A DNA stretch of 48,080 nt from Humidesulfovibrio sp. (GCA_031292175.1 JARLHQ010000022.1:1-48080), one strand, 5' to 3'; positions 26,670 through 37,905 are shown, numbered from the stretch's first letter. Notes: generated by a model not told the origin, from the sequence alone. Program-made: numbers and translations.

Positions 26670-29090
26670 CTAGTGCCCCGCCCCGTCCCTCCCGATGGCC
26701 GCCTCGGCCCGTTCGCCGTCCAGCGGGCGCGAGAAGTAGAAGCCCTGCACGCACTCGCAGCCCAGGTCGCGCAGCATATCCGCCTGGCCGACCTCCTCCA
26801 CTCCCTCGGCAACCACATCCAGCCCCAGGCTATGCGCCAGAGCCACTATGGCCCGCACGATCTCCTGATTTTCGGGATCAAGCCCGAGCCGCCCCACAAA
26901 ACTGCGGTCCACCTTGAGGGTGTCCACCGGGAAACGCTGGAGGTAGGACAGGGACGAGTAGCCGGTGCCAAAGTCATCAATGCTGATCTGCACGCCTAAG
27001 GCCTTGAGCCGCTTCAGCATCACGAGCGCGCTCTCAGCATTGACCATGATGGTGGACTCGGTGATCTCCAGCTTCAGGCGGTCGGCGGGCAGGCGGGTGC
27101 GGCTCAAGGTTTCCGCCACCTGCTCCACCAGGGTGTACTGGGAGAACTGCTTGTTCGAAAGGTTCACAGCCACGAAGAGCTTGCGCGCGGCCGGATCGCG
27201 CTCGCGCCAGTCGGCCAGGTCGGCGCAGGCCCGCGTGAGCACCACGCGCCCCAACTCGAGGATGATGCCCGTCTCCTCGGCCAGGGTAATGAACGAGCCA
27301 GGGCCGACGAGCCCACGCTCCGGGTGCTGCCAGCGCACCAGGGCCTCAAAGCCCACCAGGTGCGTGCTCGTCAGGTCCCAGATGGGCTGGTAGTGCACCA
27401 CGAACTGGTTCTGTTCCAGGGCCTGGCGCAGTTCCTGCTCCAGGGTCAGCCGCTCCACGGCGTGCATGAGCATGCGCGGGGTGAACACCTTGAACCGGCC
27501 ACGGCCGCTGGCCTTCACCGCGTGCAGGGCGATGGCCGCGCTCTGGAGCAGTTCCTCCGCGCGCTCGAAAATGTTGGGCGAGAGCACGATGCCGAAACTG
27601 GCCGAAGTCTGGACCTCACGTCCGCCCACGGTCACCGGCTCCATGACCACGTGGCGCAGACGCTTGACGATGCGGATGGCCTCGCCAGGTGTGGCGAGTT
27701 CCTCCAGGAGCAAAATGTACTCGTTGCCGCCAAAGCGCGCCACGGTGTCCAGTCCGCGCAGAATGCCCACGATGCGCCGGGCGATGGCCTCCAGCACCTG
27801 GTCGCCCACGGCATGGCCCAGGCTGTCATTGATAACCTTGAAACGGTCCAGATCCATGATGATCACGGCGTAAAACACGTCGTCTCGGCGCTTGCAGCGC
27901 TCCAGCGCCTGTTGGATGCGGTCCAGGGCCAGGGTGCGGTTGGCCAAGCCGGTCAGGGTATCGTACAGGGCCTGGTGCCTGAGTTTGGCCTCGAACTCCT
28001 GACGCTCCTGCTCGCGCGTCTCCATGGCCAGCGCCATGTTGTCGAAGGACTCCGCAAGCCGACCCAATTCGCCCTCGTCATGCCCCAGGCCGGAGCGCGC
28101 CTTCAGGTCGCCCTGCCCCAGCTGCCCGGCGGCCGCCATGAGCCGACGCAGGCGCCGCATGATGAACAGATTGCCGAGCATCCAGGCCAGAATCACGGCC
28201 AGCAGGGTGGCCGCCAGCATAAGCGCTCCGTTGCGCGTCTGGATGCCCCGCACCTCGGCCAGGGCCCGGCCGACGGGGATGCCCACGCGGGCCAACAGGA
28301 AGGAAGAGTCTCCAGGCCCCCGACGCAGACGCTTGACGGCATACAGCCGGCTCACGCCGTCCGCGCCCTCGGTCACGGTCATGCCCTCCTCGCCAAGGAC
28401 GCCCAGATGCGCCCACAGGCCCTTGGGTTCTTCGAGGCCAGCCCACTTGGCCGGATTGGGATAACGGAACAGGCGCACACCATGCGCATCGGACAGGGCC
28501 ATGGACGAACCTTCGGGCAAATCCGCGGCGTTGAAGCTCCGCGCCAGCGAGCCCAGGTCGAAGCTGGCGGCGATCACGCCGACAAGAACGCCGTTTTCGC
28601 CGATGACGGGCTGTGCGAAATGCAGCACCGGACGATTGGAAACCAGGCCGAGCGCATACTCGCCAACCGCGAAGTTCTTGGTGCGTAGAGCGTCCTTGAA
28701 ATATTTGCGGTCAGACACGTCCTTCATCCCGGTGAACGGGATGGACATGGCGCTAACCTTTCCCGCGGGGGTGACGAGCACCAGAGCGGCGTACATCGGA
28801 TTCTGACGGTTCAGCTTGGCAAGAAACGGCGTGGCGCCGGACGCGTCCATCTGGCGGATGGCGGGCACTTGGGCCAGGGTGCTGAGCAGCACGCGGGCGT
28901 TCTCCTCCACCTGAACAAGATTCTGAGCCATGCCGGAGGCCAGGCGCATGGTGGATTGGCCAGCTTTGTCCATGGCCTGGCGCTCCAACTCCCGGCCGCT
29001 CCACCACACCAGGCAAAAAGCCGGAATAGCGGCGGCGAGCACCAAAAGCTGCAGGTGGGTTCTAATGGACCAGGAAAAAATCGATTTCAT
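26670..29090 (-). CDS. Membrane sensor with degenerate GGDEF and intact EAL domain (c-di-GMP phosphodiesterase)
   Basis: About 806 residues from the ATG at 29090. One transmembrane helix, a periplasmic dCache-like region (about 40-280), a second helix, a HAMP-like region, GGDEF (about 370-540) and EAL (about 560-800). The GGDEF signature is GGNEY, so cyclase activity is doubtful. EAL residues are intact: [44 protein letters not shown] and CVQGFYF. It therefore probably degrades c-di-GMP under control of a periplasmic signal; the GGDEF part may bind GTP as effector. Confidence 0.88.
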   Translation of the reverse strand: MKSIFSWSIRTHLQLLVLAAAIPAFCLVWWSGRELERQAMDKAGQSTMRLASGMAQNLVQVEENARVLLSTLAQVPAIRQMDASGATPFLAKLNRQNPMYAALVLVTPAGKVSAMSIPFTGMKDVSDRKYFKDALRTKNFAVGEYALGLVSNRPVLHFAQPVIGENGVLVGVIAASFDLGSLARSFNAADLPEGSSMALSDAHGVRLFRYPNPAKWAGLEEPKGLWAHLGVLGEEGMTVTEGADGVSRLYAVKRLRRGPGDSSFLLARVGIPVGRALAEVRGIQTRNGALMLAATLLAVILAWMLGNLFIMRRLRRLMAAAGQLGQGDLKARSGLGHDEGELGRLAESFDNMALAMETREQERQEFEAKLRHQALYDTLTGLANRTLALDRIQQALERCKRRDDVFYAVIIMDLDRFKVINDSLGHAVGDQVLEAIARRIVGILRGLDTVARFGGNEYILLLEELATPGEAIRIVKRLRHVVMEPVTVGGREVQTSASFGIVLSPNIFERAEELLQSAAIALHAVKASGRGRFKVFTPRMLMHAVERLTLEQELRQALEQNQFVVHYQPIWDLTSTHLVGFEALVRWQHPERGLVGPGSFITLAEETGIILELGRVVLTRACADLADWRERDPAARKLFVAVNLSNKQFSQYTLVEQVAETLSRTRLPADRLKLEITESTIMVNAESALVMLKRLKALGVQISIDDFGTGYSSLSYLQRFPVDTLKVDRSFVGRLGLDPENQEIVRAIVALAHSLGLDVVAEGVEEVGQADMLRDLGCECVQGFYFSRPLDGERAEAAIGRDGAGH

Positions 29091-29393
29091 GCGCCCCCCA
29101 CCACGATGGCCGCAACCCCGCGGAAGCCTCAAACCTTGATATATTTGGGAAGGCCCAGTCGTACCGAAGAAACGGCCGCAAGTCCAGCCAGCACAGCCAA
29201 TTCTGTTGCTCTGCGGGCACAATATACGTATCTGTCCCGGACGCCAACGGAGGTTGGCCGTTCCCATGATTGGATCGACAATAGTTACAGATTGATTGCC
29301 AAAATCGGCCGGGTAGGGCAATTGACCGTCAAGGCGCGCCGCACCACAAGGCTGACGGTGTCAGCGGCACAACGTAAAGACCAAGCGAGGCCC
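29091..29393. other. Intergenic region between the EAL gene and the rrf2 gene
   Basis: 303 bp with no credible gene. The only dyad noted is ATTGCC (29296-29301) with GGCAAT, close to the Rrf2 start. No convincing sigma-70 promoter or terminator was found. Confidence 0.5.
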
Positions 29394-29861
29394 ATGAAAC
29401 TTTCCGCCAAAGCACGCTACGCGGTGCGCATTCTTCTCGATCTCGCCATCCACGACGCCAACGCGCCGATCCGCACGGCCGACATCTCCGAGCGCACCGG
29501 CGTTTCCGCGCGCTTCATCGAACAGATTCTGAAGCCCCTCAAGAAGGAGGCGCTGGTGCAGAGCACCCGCGGCGCCTCAGGCGGCTACGTATTATCTGAA
29601 AAACCGCAGGACATCAGTCTGGCCCGGGTCATCCGCGCCATTGAAGGCGGCCTCAGCCTGACGCACTGCTGCGAAAACCCCGAGTCCTGTCTGCGGTCCG
29701 AGACCTGCCGCAGCCACCGCGCCTGGCAGCGTGTCACCTGGGTCATGGAGGCGGAATTTGAGGGCATCAGCATCAAGGACCTGCAGGACGACAGGATTTT
29801 AGACCCCCGGACGGCTGCGTCTGCTAGCAAATCCGCGCAGAGCGGAAACCCGACGCGCTAG
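29394..29861 (+). CDS. Rrf2-family regulator with an IscR-type [2Fe-2S] cysteine motif
   Basis: 155 residues starting MKLSAKARYAVRILLDLAIHD, the typical start of the family. A winged helix-turn-helix (residues about 25-65) contains TADISERTGVSARFIEQIL. Three cysteines in the pattern C-x5-C-x5-C (within CCENPESCLRSETC) correspond to the cluster-binding residues of IscR. The family senses iron-sulfur status, nitric oxide or redox. No isc genes are adjacent, so its targets are unknown. Its stop overlaps that of the convergent TPR gene by four bases. Confidence 0.88.
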   Translation: MKLSAKARYAVRILLDLAIHDANAPIRTADISERTGVSARFIEQILKPLKKEALVQSTRGASGGYVLSEKPQDISLARVIRAIEGGLSLTHCCENPESCLRSETCRSHRAWQRVTWVMEAEFEGISIKDLQDDRILDPRTAASASKSAQSGNPTR

Positions 29862-30727
29862 AGCTTGATCTCCACAGGCTTGCGAGAGGTTCGGTGCTCC
29901 TCGGAGACAAGATAACCCTTCGGGTCGCCATAGACACGCTCGCTGGCGGCCTCCGCGTAGCGTTGGCCGTCACGGCTGGTGGGGTTCACGGCCAGGGCCG
30001 CCTGGGCGTTTTGCAAGGCCTCTCCCCAGGCCCGGCGCTCTAGCGCGCCTTTGGCCAGGCGCACGTGCATGGCCTCGTCCGGACCGAAACGGCGCACGGT
30101 GGCCTTCAGGATCTCCTCGGCCTTCGTCCCATCGCCCTGGGCGTCCAGGCATTGGGCCAAAAGCGCATAGGGACGGACGTCCGTGGGCGCCAGCTCGATG
30201 TTCTTCTGAAAATATTCAGCAGCCTCGGACACAAGCCCGGCCAACATGAGCCGGTTGCCCAAGTCCACATAAAGCCCTGGTTCGTCGCCATAAAGCTCCA
30301 CCGCGCGGCGGAAGAACTTGCGTGCTTCCAGGGACTCCTTCTTGTCCAGTTCCGCCTGCCCGGCGATCACCAGCCCATCCAGCTCGGCCAGACGCTTGCG
30401 GTGTTCCTCCACGCGGGCCTTCTCCCTCAATGATTCGAGCACATCAGCCATACGGGTGAGCTGTGCGCCCAGCTCGCGCTCCTGCCCCTTCTTGTAGGCC
30501 AACCCGCCGGGAACGGCGCGTTTCATGGTTTCCTGCTCCATGAGCAGCCGGATGGCCTCCTCCATGAGGATGCCGATCTCGATGCGCTCGCGGCCGACGA
30601 TCTGCGCGCCCACGAGCATCCCCAGGGCCTGGGCCAGAACACGCAGGCTACGCAGCACATCCTTGCGCTGCAGGTAAAATTTGGAGCGGGCGATCTGTTC
30701 GCGCACATGTTTTGGGCTTGCGTCCAT
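29858..30727 (-). CDS. Soluble tetratricopeptide repeat protein
   Basis: 289 residues from the ATG at 30727 with GGGAG upstream; a longer frame to 30781 lacks one. No signal peptide. The N-terminal half has long charged helices ([23 protein letters not shown]). TPR-like repeats occur from about residue 150 ([47 protein letters not shown] and similar). It is probably a cytoplasmic scaffold; the partner is unknown. It is transcribed alone and convergent with the rrf2 gene. Confidence 0.75.
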   Translation of the reverse strand: MDASPKHVREQIARSKFYLQRKDVLRSLRVLAQALGMLVGAQIVGRERIEIGILMEEAIRLLMEQETMKRAVPGGLAYKKGQERELGAQLTRMADVLESLREKARVEEHRKRLAELDGLVIAGQAELDKKESLEARKFFRRAVELYGDEPGLYVDLGNRLMLAGLVSEAAEYFQKNIELAPTDVRPYALLAQCLDAQGDGTKAEEILKATVRRFGPDEAMHVRLAKGALERRAWGEALQNAQAALAVNPTSRDGQRYAEAASERVYGDPKGYLVSEEHRTSRKPVEIKL

Positions 30728-31066
30728 ACTGCTCCCATCCGCCGGCCGTCTGGGGAATGCAAGACGCTCCCCCTGCTTCACCGGCCAGCATTTGGTTTCC
30801 TATCCCACATCCCAGGCACTATCAAGCATTCCGGCAGGAAAGGCCACTCTTCCGGCGCGTGCCCGCAGTGCGCGCCGCCGATCCTATACATTAGAGAAGA
30901 AACGCCGCCGCCCTGCTCCCAACTGTGCCGCAACGCTTGTTTCTTGCTCGCAAGGGCATCTTCGGGCATAGTGGCGCGAATCCCCGCAGGAAAAAGGCGA
31001 AAAGCGCGGGGAAGCGCGCAGCGCCACGCTTTAAAATCGTCGCAGAAATCCGCCCAGGAGGCGCAC
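30728..31066. other. Intergenic region before pgm, with a weak promoter candidate
   Basis: 339 bp with no credible gene. A possible sigma-70 promoter for pgm is TTGCTC (30944-30949), 17 bp, CATAGT (30967-30972). For the TPR gene on the minus strand, only weak matches are seen. Confidence 0.4.
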
Positions 31067-32719
31067 ATGGCTCTTCATCCCCTGGCTGGCAAGCCCGCAC
31101 CGCAAGACATCCTCACCGACATTCCGCGCCTGCTAGACGCCTACGCGGACGTGCATCCCGATCCCGAGGATCCGGCCCAGCGAGTGAGCTTCGGCACCTC
31201 CGGCCACCGCGGCACCAGCGCCAAGGGCAGCTTCAACGAAGACCACATCCTGGCCATCAGCCAAGCCATCTGCGAGCACCGCAAGGCCGCGGACGTGACT
31301 GGTCCGCTCTTCATCGGCATGGACACCCACGCCCTGTCGCGCCCGGCTCTCATGACCGCCCTGGAGGTCTTCGCCGCCAACGGCGTCGAGGCCATGGTGC
31401 AGGAAGGCCTGGGCTACACGCCAACGCCCGTCATCTCCCACGCCATCCTGACGCACAACCGCGATCGCCAGGCGGCCAGGGCGGACGGCGTGGTGGTGAC
31501 CCCCTCGCACAACCCGCCGACTGACGGCGGCTTCAAGTATAATCCGCCCGAGGGCGGTCCGGCCGACACCGCCACCACCGGGGCCATCCAGGACCGCGCC
31601 AACGAAATCCTGCGCGGCAAGCTTGGCGACGTGCGCCGCATGACTTCCGAGCGCGCGCTCAAAGCCGCCACCACGCATTTTCATGACTACGTCCGGCCTT
31701 ATGTGGACGACCTGGGCAGCATCCTGGACATGGAGGCCATCGCCTCGGCCGGGCTCAAGATCGGGGCCGATCCCCTCGGCGGCTCCGGTGTGGGGTTCCT
31801 CGAACCCATAGCCGAGCGCTGGAGCCTGAACCTCACCGTGGTCAACAAGACCGTGGACCCCACATTCTCCTTCATGACCGTGGACAAAGACGGAAAGATC
31901 CGCATGGATTGCTCCTCGCCCTACGCCATGCAGGGGCTCATCCAGCACAAGGACAGCTTCGACGTGGCCTTCGGCAACGACCCGGACTTCGACCGCCACG
32001 GCATCGTCACGCGCGGCTACGGCTTGTTGAATCCCAACCACTACCTGGCCGTGGCCGTGGACTACCTTTTCCGCAACCGGCCCGGCTGGCGCGAGGATGC
32101 GGCCGTGGGCAAGACCCTCGTGTCGAGCTCCATGATCGACCGCGTGGCCGCGAGCCTGGGGCGCAGGCTCTCCGAGGTGCCTGTGGGCTTCAAGTGGTTT
32201 GTGGAAGGCCTGCTCGACGGCTCCTATGGCTTCGGCGGCGAGGAATCCGCGGGGGCGAGCTTCCTGCGCAAGGATGGCAGCGTGTGGACCACGGACAAGG
32301 ACGGCATCATCATGGGCCTCCTGGCCGCGGAGATCACCGCGCACACGGGCCGCGATCCGGGCGAGTCGTATGCGGAGCTCGAAGCGCGCTTCGGCAGCCC
32401 GGTGTACGAGCGCATGGACGCCCCGGCCAGCCCAGCCCAGAAGGCGGCCTTCAAGCGGCTCACCCCGGACATGGTCACCGCCGACACCCTGGCGGGCGAG
32501 CCCATCCTGGCGCGCCTGACCCGCGCGCCCGGCAACGGGGCGGACATCGGCGGGCTTAAGGTGGTCACCAGAAACGGCTGGTTCGCCGCGCGCCCCTCCG
32601 GCACGGAGAACATCTATAAGATATACGCCGAAAGCTTCCTGGGGCAAGAGCATCTGGCGCGGCTCCAGGCCGAGGCGCAGGCCATCGTGAATGCGGCCTT
32701 CAAGGTTGCCGGAGCGTAA
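31067..32719 (+). CDS. pgm: Phosphoglucomutase (alpha-D-glucose-phosphate specific)
   Basis: 550 residues from the ATG at 31067 with AGGAGG upstream; the open frame extends further but without family similarity. It interconverts glucose 1-phosphate and glucose 6-phosphate. Landmarks: FGTSGHRG near residue 42, the phosphoserine loop [17 protein letters not shown] at about 145, the metal loop DPDFDRHG near 305, GGEESAG near 390 and [15 protein letters not shown] near the C-terminus. Length matches E. coli Pgm (546). It lies 44 nt before the adenylate cyclase gene and may be cotranscribed. Confidence 0.95.
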   Translation: MALHPLAGKPAPQDILTDIPRLLDAYADVHPDPEDPAQRVSFGTSGHRGTSAKGSFNEDHILAISQAICEHRKAADVTGPLFIGMDTHALSRPALMTALEVFAANGVEAMVQEGLGYTPTPVISHAILTHNRDRQAARADGVVVTPSHNPPTDGGFKYNPPEGGPADTATTGAIQDRANEILRGKLGDVRRMTSERALKAATTHFHDYVRPYVDDLGSILDMEAIASAGLKIGADPLGGSGVGFLEPIAERWSLNLTVVNKTVDPTFSFMTVDKDGKIRMDCSSPYAMQGLIQHKDSFDVAFGNDPDFDRHGIVTRGYGLLNPNHYLAVAVDYLFRNRPGWREDAAVGKTLVSSSMIDRVAASLGRRLSEVPVGFKWFVEGLLDGSYGFGGEESAGASFLRKDGSVWTTDKDGIIMGLLAAEITAHTGRDPGESYAELEARFGSPVYERMDAPASPAQKAAFKRLTPDMVTADTLAGEPILARLTRAPGNGADIGGLKVVTRNGWFAARPSGTENIYKIYAESFLGQEHLARLQAEAQAIVNAAFKVAGA

Positions 32720-32763
32720 TCCCCGGGCTTTTCCCACTGCGAAACATAGGCGAGCAGAAGCAC

Positions 32764-35700
32764 ATGACGGAAAACCTCCTACCCGACGCCCTGCGCCAGA
32801 TCCTCCGGGTCGGCCAGGCGGATGCGCTCAAGGCGCGGCCAGAAGTCCTGGCCGGCGCGGCAGCGGCGCGGGCCAAGGCCCGGCATCCCGGAGAGCCCGC
32901 GTCACGGGCCGGAGAATGGGTCTTTCTGCTCGCGCAGGCCCTGCGCGAGCAACCCGAACCGGGCCTGTCCGCCAAGCTGCTCCAGCTCCTGGTCGAATCC
33001 GGGCGGCTGGGACGAACCTTGGCCTGCCTGCACTTCCAGTCCCGCACTGTCCCTTTGCCGCAGTTGACGCCCTTGCTGCAGACCCTGTCCGGCCGCAACT
33101 TCCTAACCTTACTCAACACCATGCTCCTGGACGCCCCGAGCGAGGACAAGCAGTTCACCGCCTGGCTCAGGACGCTCTTGCCAGCGCCGGGCCGCGTGGA
33201 CCCGCGCGAGGCCCTGCTGTTCCTCAAGGCCCTGGCCGACCAGTGCCCCGGCTGCCGACCGCCCGTGGCCCTGCCCCTGCGCGACGCGCTTTTGGACGCC
33301 GGCCTCGACACGGCCCTGGCCAAGGCTCTGCGCGGCTCCCCCGGCGCCGCCACCGGAGAAATTCTGTTTCAAGCCGCGGAATGCCTGGCCGTGCCCTCTG
33401 TGCAGGAAGCGGCCCTGGCCTATGCCCTGCGCACCGCCGGCGGGAGCGGCACCAGCCGCCTGGGACCGCTCTTGGCCGCGCCGCCAGACCTGGATTCGCG
33501 CGATACCGCTCTGGCCACAGAGATGCGCCGCCTGGCCCTTGGCACCTCCGCGCCCCAGCAACTCCTTGGGGCCGCGCAAACCGAGCCCGAAACCCTGGGC
33601 CTCGTGCTGGCGGATCTCATCAGAAGCGGAGGCGCCCAGGAAGCGGCAGGCCTGCGCCTGCTGCCGCTGTTGCCACGCCTGGGCGCGCTGTCCTGCCTGA
33701 ACGATCTTCCCGAGCAGGCCCGTCAGGCCGCCTACACCCGGCTGCTGGAGTACATTGTCGCCCTGGATCCGGAGTTTCTAAGCCGGGCGGCCAAGTGCCT
33801 GGGCGTGGATCTGGGCGGCCCGTCGGCCAACGCCGTGGCTTCGCTCCTCACCGCGCCGCTCGCCGTCCGCACCGCGTCCCATTCCGCCTCGCCTTACAAC
33901 CTGCAGGCCTGGAAAAGCGCCGCGCACCTGCGCACGGGTCCAGACGCCGCGCAGCAAAAATCCGCCAAAGGCCGCAACAACGCCTTGGGCGAAGTCGCGC
34001 GGCACGACACGGCCCAGGTGAAAGGCCAGGACTATTCCCACTCACACTTGCCTGGCGGCGTGCTGGACGGCCAGACCTTCAGCGCGTGCAACCTGAGCCG
34101 CTGCCGTTTTTCCGACGTCAGCTTCCGTCGTGTACGCTTCACCGGTGTGTTTGCGGCCCAATGCGTGTTCGAGAACTGCGTTTTCGAGGACTGCGTGTTT
34201 ACGAGCGCGGACTTCTGCCACAGCCTGCTGCGCGACTGCCGCTTCGAGTCCTGCTCCTTCGAGGGCTGCGACCTGAGCCGGGCGCGCCTCTCCGGCTGCG
34301 TCTTCAACGGCGGCAACCTGGCGGAATCCTGCCTCGCCGGTGCGGCGCTCACCAAGACCCGCGTCGAGGCCGTGTCCTTCCGCACCTGCGCCCTGAACGG
34401 CATGCGGCTGCAGGAATGCTTTTTGACGCGGCTGGTCTTTACACGCTCCGACCTGTGCGGCTCCCTGTGGGAGAAATGCTGCTGCCGCGACTCGGAATGG
34501 CGGTCCTGCACCCTCTCCGCCATGCGCCTCCTCGACTGCGAATGCCTGGGGCTGGTTCTGTCGCGCCCGGCGCGCGCCGGACTGGAGTTCCTGGGCGGGC
34601 ATACGGACAATCCGCACCTGGCCCAGGCCGAACGCGCCACCCGAGCGCGTCTGCTGGATGGCATTCTAGCCGCGCCCCTGTCCCTTGACCCGGCCCTGCG
34701 CGATGGCGCGGGGGCGGCCTTTGCGCGGGCCTGCGTGGACACATTCCTGCGCGTGGACGAGGCCCAAGGCACGCTCAACGCCATGCGCGGCCAAGACCAG
34801 CGCCGCCGCAAACTGGCCTGCGCGCGCCTCACCGAGGACCAGGGGCGGTTCCTGTCTCTGCTGCCCACGCTTCTATGCACGGATCTGTTCGAACGGGCGC
34901 ACAACATCCCCGACGTCCCAGCCTGCGTCATCAGCGGCCGCGCGCGTTCCGAAACGCCCCCCCGTGAGACCCTCGAACTGCTGGAACGCCTGTTTCCCGG
35001 TCATACGCCCCCGCAAGAGGCCGATCCTCTCCTGGTCATCGAGGCCCTGTACACCATCGGCAGCCTGGGCTCCGTGGCGCAGAAGCCGTCCTCGGACGTG
35101 GACTGCTGGGTCTGCCTGAGCGTTCCGCCCGGCACCAGCCCAGACGTAGCCGAGGAGGCGCGGATCGGCTTCGGGCACAAGCTCGCAGCGCTGGAGACCT
35201 GGGCCTGGGAGCAGTTCGGGCTGGAGACACACTTCTTCCCCATGGACATGGCCGACGTGCGCCAGAACAACTTCGGCATGAGCGACAAGGAAAGCTCGGG
35301 CTCGGCCCAGGCCACGCTCTTGAAGGAGGAGTTCTACCGCACGGCTCTGAAGCTCGCGGGCCGCGACCTGCTCTGGTGGGCCGCGCCACCCGAGGCGAGC
35401 CAGGCCGAGGCCGGGACGCTTTTGGCCGACCTGGCCCGTTTCGTCCCGCGCACCGCCGCGGAGCTGGTGGACCTGGGCCAGCCCAGCGCCATTCCGCCAG
35501 AAGAGTATTTCGGGGCCTGCCTGTGGCAGATCGTGAAGGCCCTGCACAGCCCGTACAAGTCGGTGATGAAACTGGGGCTGTTAGAAAAATACGCGGACCA
35601 GGGCCAGGATATGCGGCTGTTGTGCGACCGCATCAAGGAGGCGGTGCTGCGCGGCCGCAAACTCACGGCGGACGTGGACCCCTACCTCTCGCTTTTCACG

Positions 35701-36651
35701 TCCATCCGCAAACATTACCGGCTGCTGTCCGACTCCACGAGCCTCGCCATCATCGGCGAGTGTCTGCGCCTCAAGGCCGACGTGGCCCCGGAGGACCTGC
35801 CCTCCGAGTTTGAAAACACGGACTCCGAGCCGGAGGCCCAGGCCGCGCCGGAGACCGACACCGGGACCTTCACCGCAGCGCTGCGTCTGGGCGGCATGGT
35901 CAGCCAGTTCATGGTCCAGGCCTACCTCCGCATCCAGGAGGGCATCCGCGCGGGTGGCAGCGCGGCCCATATCACCCCCCAGGACCTGACGCGCCTGGGC
36001 CGGCGCATCGCCGCGAACTTCTCCCAGCAGCCGCACAAGGTAGGCCTGGTGCCCTTCCTCTCCGACGACATGACCTTCAGCGAGCTGTCTTTTTACGCCG
36101 AGAAGGCTCCGGGCAAGCGCACCATCTGGGCGGTTAAGGGCAAGGACAAGGCCTCGGGCAAGGTGGCGGTGGAGTCGCTCGCGCCCATCCGGCGCGACAC
36201 CGACGTGGCGCGCCTGCTCGCCTGGCTTTTGTTCAACGGGCTTTATGCCCCCGCCCCCAAGCAGGTGGTGCTGGCGGAGAAGACCTTCGCGCCGATCGCC
36301 CTGCTGGATCTGCAGAACCTGCTGGCCGACATGGCGGCTTTTTTCCCGCGCCGGGCCACCCTGGAGCCGGACCTGGACGAGTATCTGGAGCACGAGCGCG
36401 TGGTGCGCTGCTACCTCATCGTGAACCTGCCCGTGTCCCCGGACCAGAGCAAGATCCTCACGATCTCCGCCATTTACGCCACAAACTGGGGTGAGGTGTT
36501 CTGCCAGAGCTTCGACAACCCGCCGCCGCTGCTCTTGAAATCGCCCGCCGGATTCCTGCAGATGGTGCTGTCCAAAAATACGCCCAGCGGCTTCGAGCTG
36601 AGGATCTTCACACCTAAGCGGGCCGCGTGCCCCAGGCTCAAGGCGATATGA
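32764..36651 (+). CDS. cya: Class I adenylate cyclase with N-terminal helical and pentapeptide repeat regions
   Basis: 1295 residues, half as long again as E. coli CyaA (848). Residues about 1-400 look alpha-helical, HEAT-like. Residues about 420-600 are pentapeptide repeats rich in Cys and Phe (CRFSDVSFRRVRFTG, CVFENCVFEDCVF). From about 755 comes the class I cyclase region, with GSLGSVAQKPSSDVDCWVC (active-site Gly-Ser and Asp-x-Asp), EEFYRTALKLAGRDLLWW and SPYKSVMKLGLLEKY. It makes cAMP from ATP, probably for CRP-type regulators. No transmembrane segment is seen; the repeats may mediate assembly or regulation. Confidence 0.85.
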   Translation: MTENLLPDALRQILRVGQADALKARPEVLAGAAAARAKARHPGEPASRAGEWVFLLAQALREQPEPGLSAKLLQLLVESGRLGRTLACLHFQSRTVPLPQLTPLLQTLSGRNFLTLLNTMLLDAPSEDKQFTAWLRTLLPAPGRVDPREALLFLKALADQCPGCRPPVALPLRDALLDAGLDTALAKALRGSPGAATGEILFQAAECLAVPSVQEAALAYALRTAGGSGTSRLGPLLAAPPDLDSRDTALATEMRRLALGTSAPQQLLGAAQTEPETLGLVLADLIRSGGAQEAAGLRLLPLLPRLGALSCLNDLPEQARQAAYTRLLEYIVALDPEFLSRAAKCLGVDLGGPSANAVASLLTAPLAVRTASHSASPYNLQAWKSAAHLRTGPDAAQQKSAKGRNNALGEVARHDTAQVKGQDYSHSHLPGGVLDGQTFSACNLSRCRFSDVSFRRVRFTGVFAAQCVFENCVFEDCVFTSADFCHSLLRDCRFESCSFEGCDLSRARLSGCVFNGGNLAESCLAGAALTKTRVEAVSFRTCALNGMRLQECFLTRLVFTRSDLCGSLWEKCCCRDSEWRSCTLSAMRLLDCECLGLVLSRPARAGLEFLGGHTDNPHLAQAERATRARLLDGILAAPLSLDPALRDGAGAAFARACVDTFLRVDEAQGTLNAMRGQDQRRRKLACARLTEDQGRFLSLLPTLLCTDLFERAHNIPDVPACVISGRARSETPPRETLELLERLFPGHTPPQEADPLLVIEALYTIGSLGSVAQKPSSDVDCWVCLSVPPGTSPDVAEEARIGFGHKLAALETWAWEQFGLETHFFPMDMADVRQNNFGMSDKESSGSAQATLLKEEFYRTALKLAGRDLLWWAAPPEASQAEAGTLLADLARFVPRTAAELVDLGQPSAIPPEEYFGACLWQIVKALHSPYKSVMKLGLLEKYADQGQDMRLLCDRIKEAVLRGRKLTADVDPYLSLFTSIRKHYRLLSDSTSLAIIGECLRLKADVAPEDLPSEFENTDSEPEAQAAPETDTGTFTAALRLGGMVSQFMVQAYLRIQEGIRAGGSAAHITPQDLTRLGRRIAANFSQQPHKVGLVPFLSDDMTFSELSFYAEKAPGKRTIWAVKGKDKASGKVAVESLAPIRRDTDVARLLAWLLFNGLYAPAPKQVVLAEKTFAPIALLDLQNLLADMAAFFPRRATLEPDLDEYLEHERVVRCYLIVNLPVSPDQSKILTISAIYATNWGEVFCQSFDNPPPLLLKSPAGFLQMVLSKNTPSGFELRIFTPKRAACPRLKAI

Positions 36652-36796
36652 GCCACAGACGGGGGCTTGCCTTCCGCCCTCCGCGAAGCTAGACAGGACG
36701 GCCCGCACTGAGCGGGGGCCGACACCGGGGCTGCCGCGCGGGCGGAACAGCCAGACGGCCACAAGGAACCGTTCAAAGCACAGTAAGGAAACGCAC

Positions 36797-37000
36797 ATGA
36801 AAAACGCCTACAGAAAGAAGCTCGACAAAGCGGTCATTCTGATCCGGGAAGTGTTCTCCGACCTGGAAACCGATGAATCCAACGATTTTGACGCCTACGG
36901 CACCCGGCTGGACGACCTGGCGGGCGAGATTGAGGACATCCTGCTTGAGGATGAGGACAAGGTCGACGGCGACGAAGATGAAAGGGATTACGACGCGTAG
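36797..37000 (+). CDS. Small acidic protein, unknown function
   Basis: 67 residues with AAGGAA eight bases before the ATG. A basic N-terminus (MKNAYRKKLDKA), an amphipathic helix, then a strongly acidic tail (EDILLEDEDKVDGDEDERD). No motif of a known family was recognised. It lies 145 nt after the adenylate cyclase and its stop overlaps the convergent holB end by 13 bp, so it may be the end of the pgm-cya transcript. Confidence 0.6.
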   Translation: MKNAYRKKLDKAVILIREVFSDLETDESNDFDAYGTRLDDLAGEIEDILLEDEDKVDGDEDERDYDA

Positions 37001-37905
37001 TGACGCGGAGCCGGGGCGGCTTTCGGCCCCTTGGCGATGACGGCCGTGGCCAGCCAATCCAGCACCAGGGCCACCGGGGCGGTGGGCTGGGTGAGCGCCT
37101 CCTGGGCCTGGGCCAGCACCAGGTCGAGACGGCGCAAGCCCGGCCGCCCCAGACGGGCGAGCCGCTGGGCCACGGAGCCTCCCGCTGGCCCGCCCCCGCA
37201 GGCGAGGGCCTGGATCAGCTCGTGCTGCAGGCCGGAAAGGATGCGCAGGGCCAAAGCCCGGTCCGCCGCGCCTTTCGTGCCCGTGCGCTCGAACCAGCCC
37301 TGACCGGAATCCCAAAAATTCAAGAGCGCGGTGATCCACTCGGCCGCGTCGGACTCGGCCGCCTTGCCCTCCGGCCAGGGCAGGGTAAGCGTGAAACTGC
37401 GCGAGACGAGGGTCTGCAGCAGGCGCTCGCGCTGCGGCGCGAGCAGCACAAAGACATTGCCGGGCCGGGGTTCCTCCAAAGTTTTGAGCAGCAGGTTGGC
37501 CACGGCGGGATGAAACTCGTGGGCGGAAAAGAAGATGCTCACGCGCCGTCCCTTGCCACGCGGCGGCTGGCCCCACTCCGGCAGGCTGGCGCGCACGTCC
37601 TCCACAAGCACCTTGTCCTCGCGGCCAAAGCACTTCAGATCGAGGAACACGCCCTGGGTGATCTGCCTGCAGGACTCGCACGCCCCGCAGGGACGTTCGC
37701 CAACCCCTTCGCAATTGAGCAGGCTGGCCCAGGCCAGGGCCGCGGCCTCGCGGTCGGCGGTGGCGCCCCCCTCGATGACCAGGCTTTGCGGCGCATGCGC
37801 ACTTAAGGTGCGCATGCGGGCCAGCACCTGCCCGTCCACCCGCAGATGCGGTGGTTCAAGCGGGGCAGGTGCTGGCGCGGGCTGACCGGCAGCCGGTTTC
37901 GACAT
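36988..37905 (-). CDS. holB: DNA polymerase III delta-prime subunit (HolB)
   Basis: 305 residues from the ATG at 37905, with GAGGAAAA upstream, 16 nt after the purA stop. Four cysteines (C in NCEGVGERPCGACESC) form the zinc module of clamp loader subunits. The clamp-loader sequence LLLKTLEEPRPGNVFVLLAP is near the middle. No Walker A is present, as expected for delta-prime. It is part of the sliding-clamp loader. Pairing with purA in an operon is unrelated in function. Confidence 0.85.
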   Translation of the reverse strand: MSKPAAGQPAPAPAPLEPPHLRVDGQVLARMRTLSAHAPQSLVIEGGATADREAAALAWASLLNCEGVGERPCGACESCRQITQGVFLDLKCFGREDKVLVEDVRASLPEWGQPPRGKGRRVSIFFSAHEFHPAVANLLLKTLEEPRPGNVFVLLAPQRERLLQTLVSRSFTLTLPWPEGKAAESDAAEWITALLNFWDSGQGWFERTGTKGAADRALALRILSGLQHELIQALACGGGPAGGSVAQRLARLGRPGLRRLDLVLAQAQEALTQPTAPVALVLDWLATAVIAKGPKAAPAPRHYAS

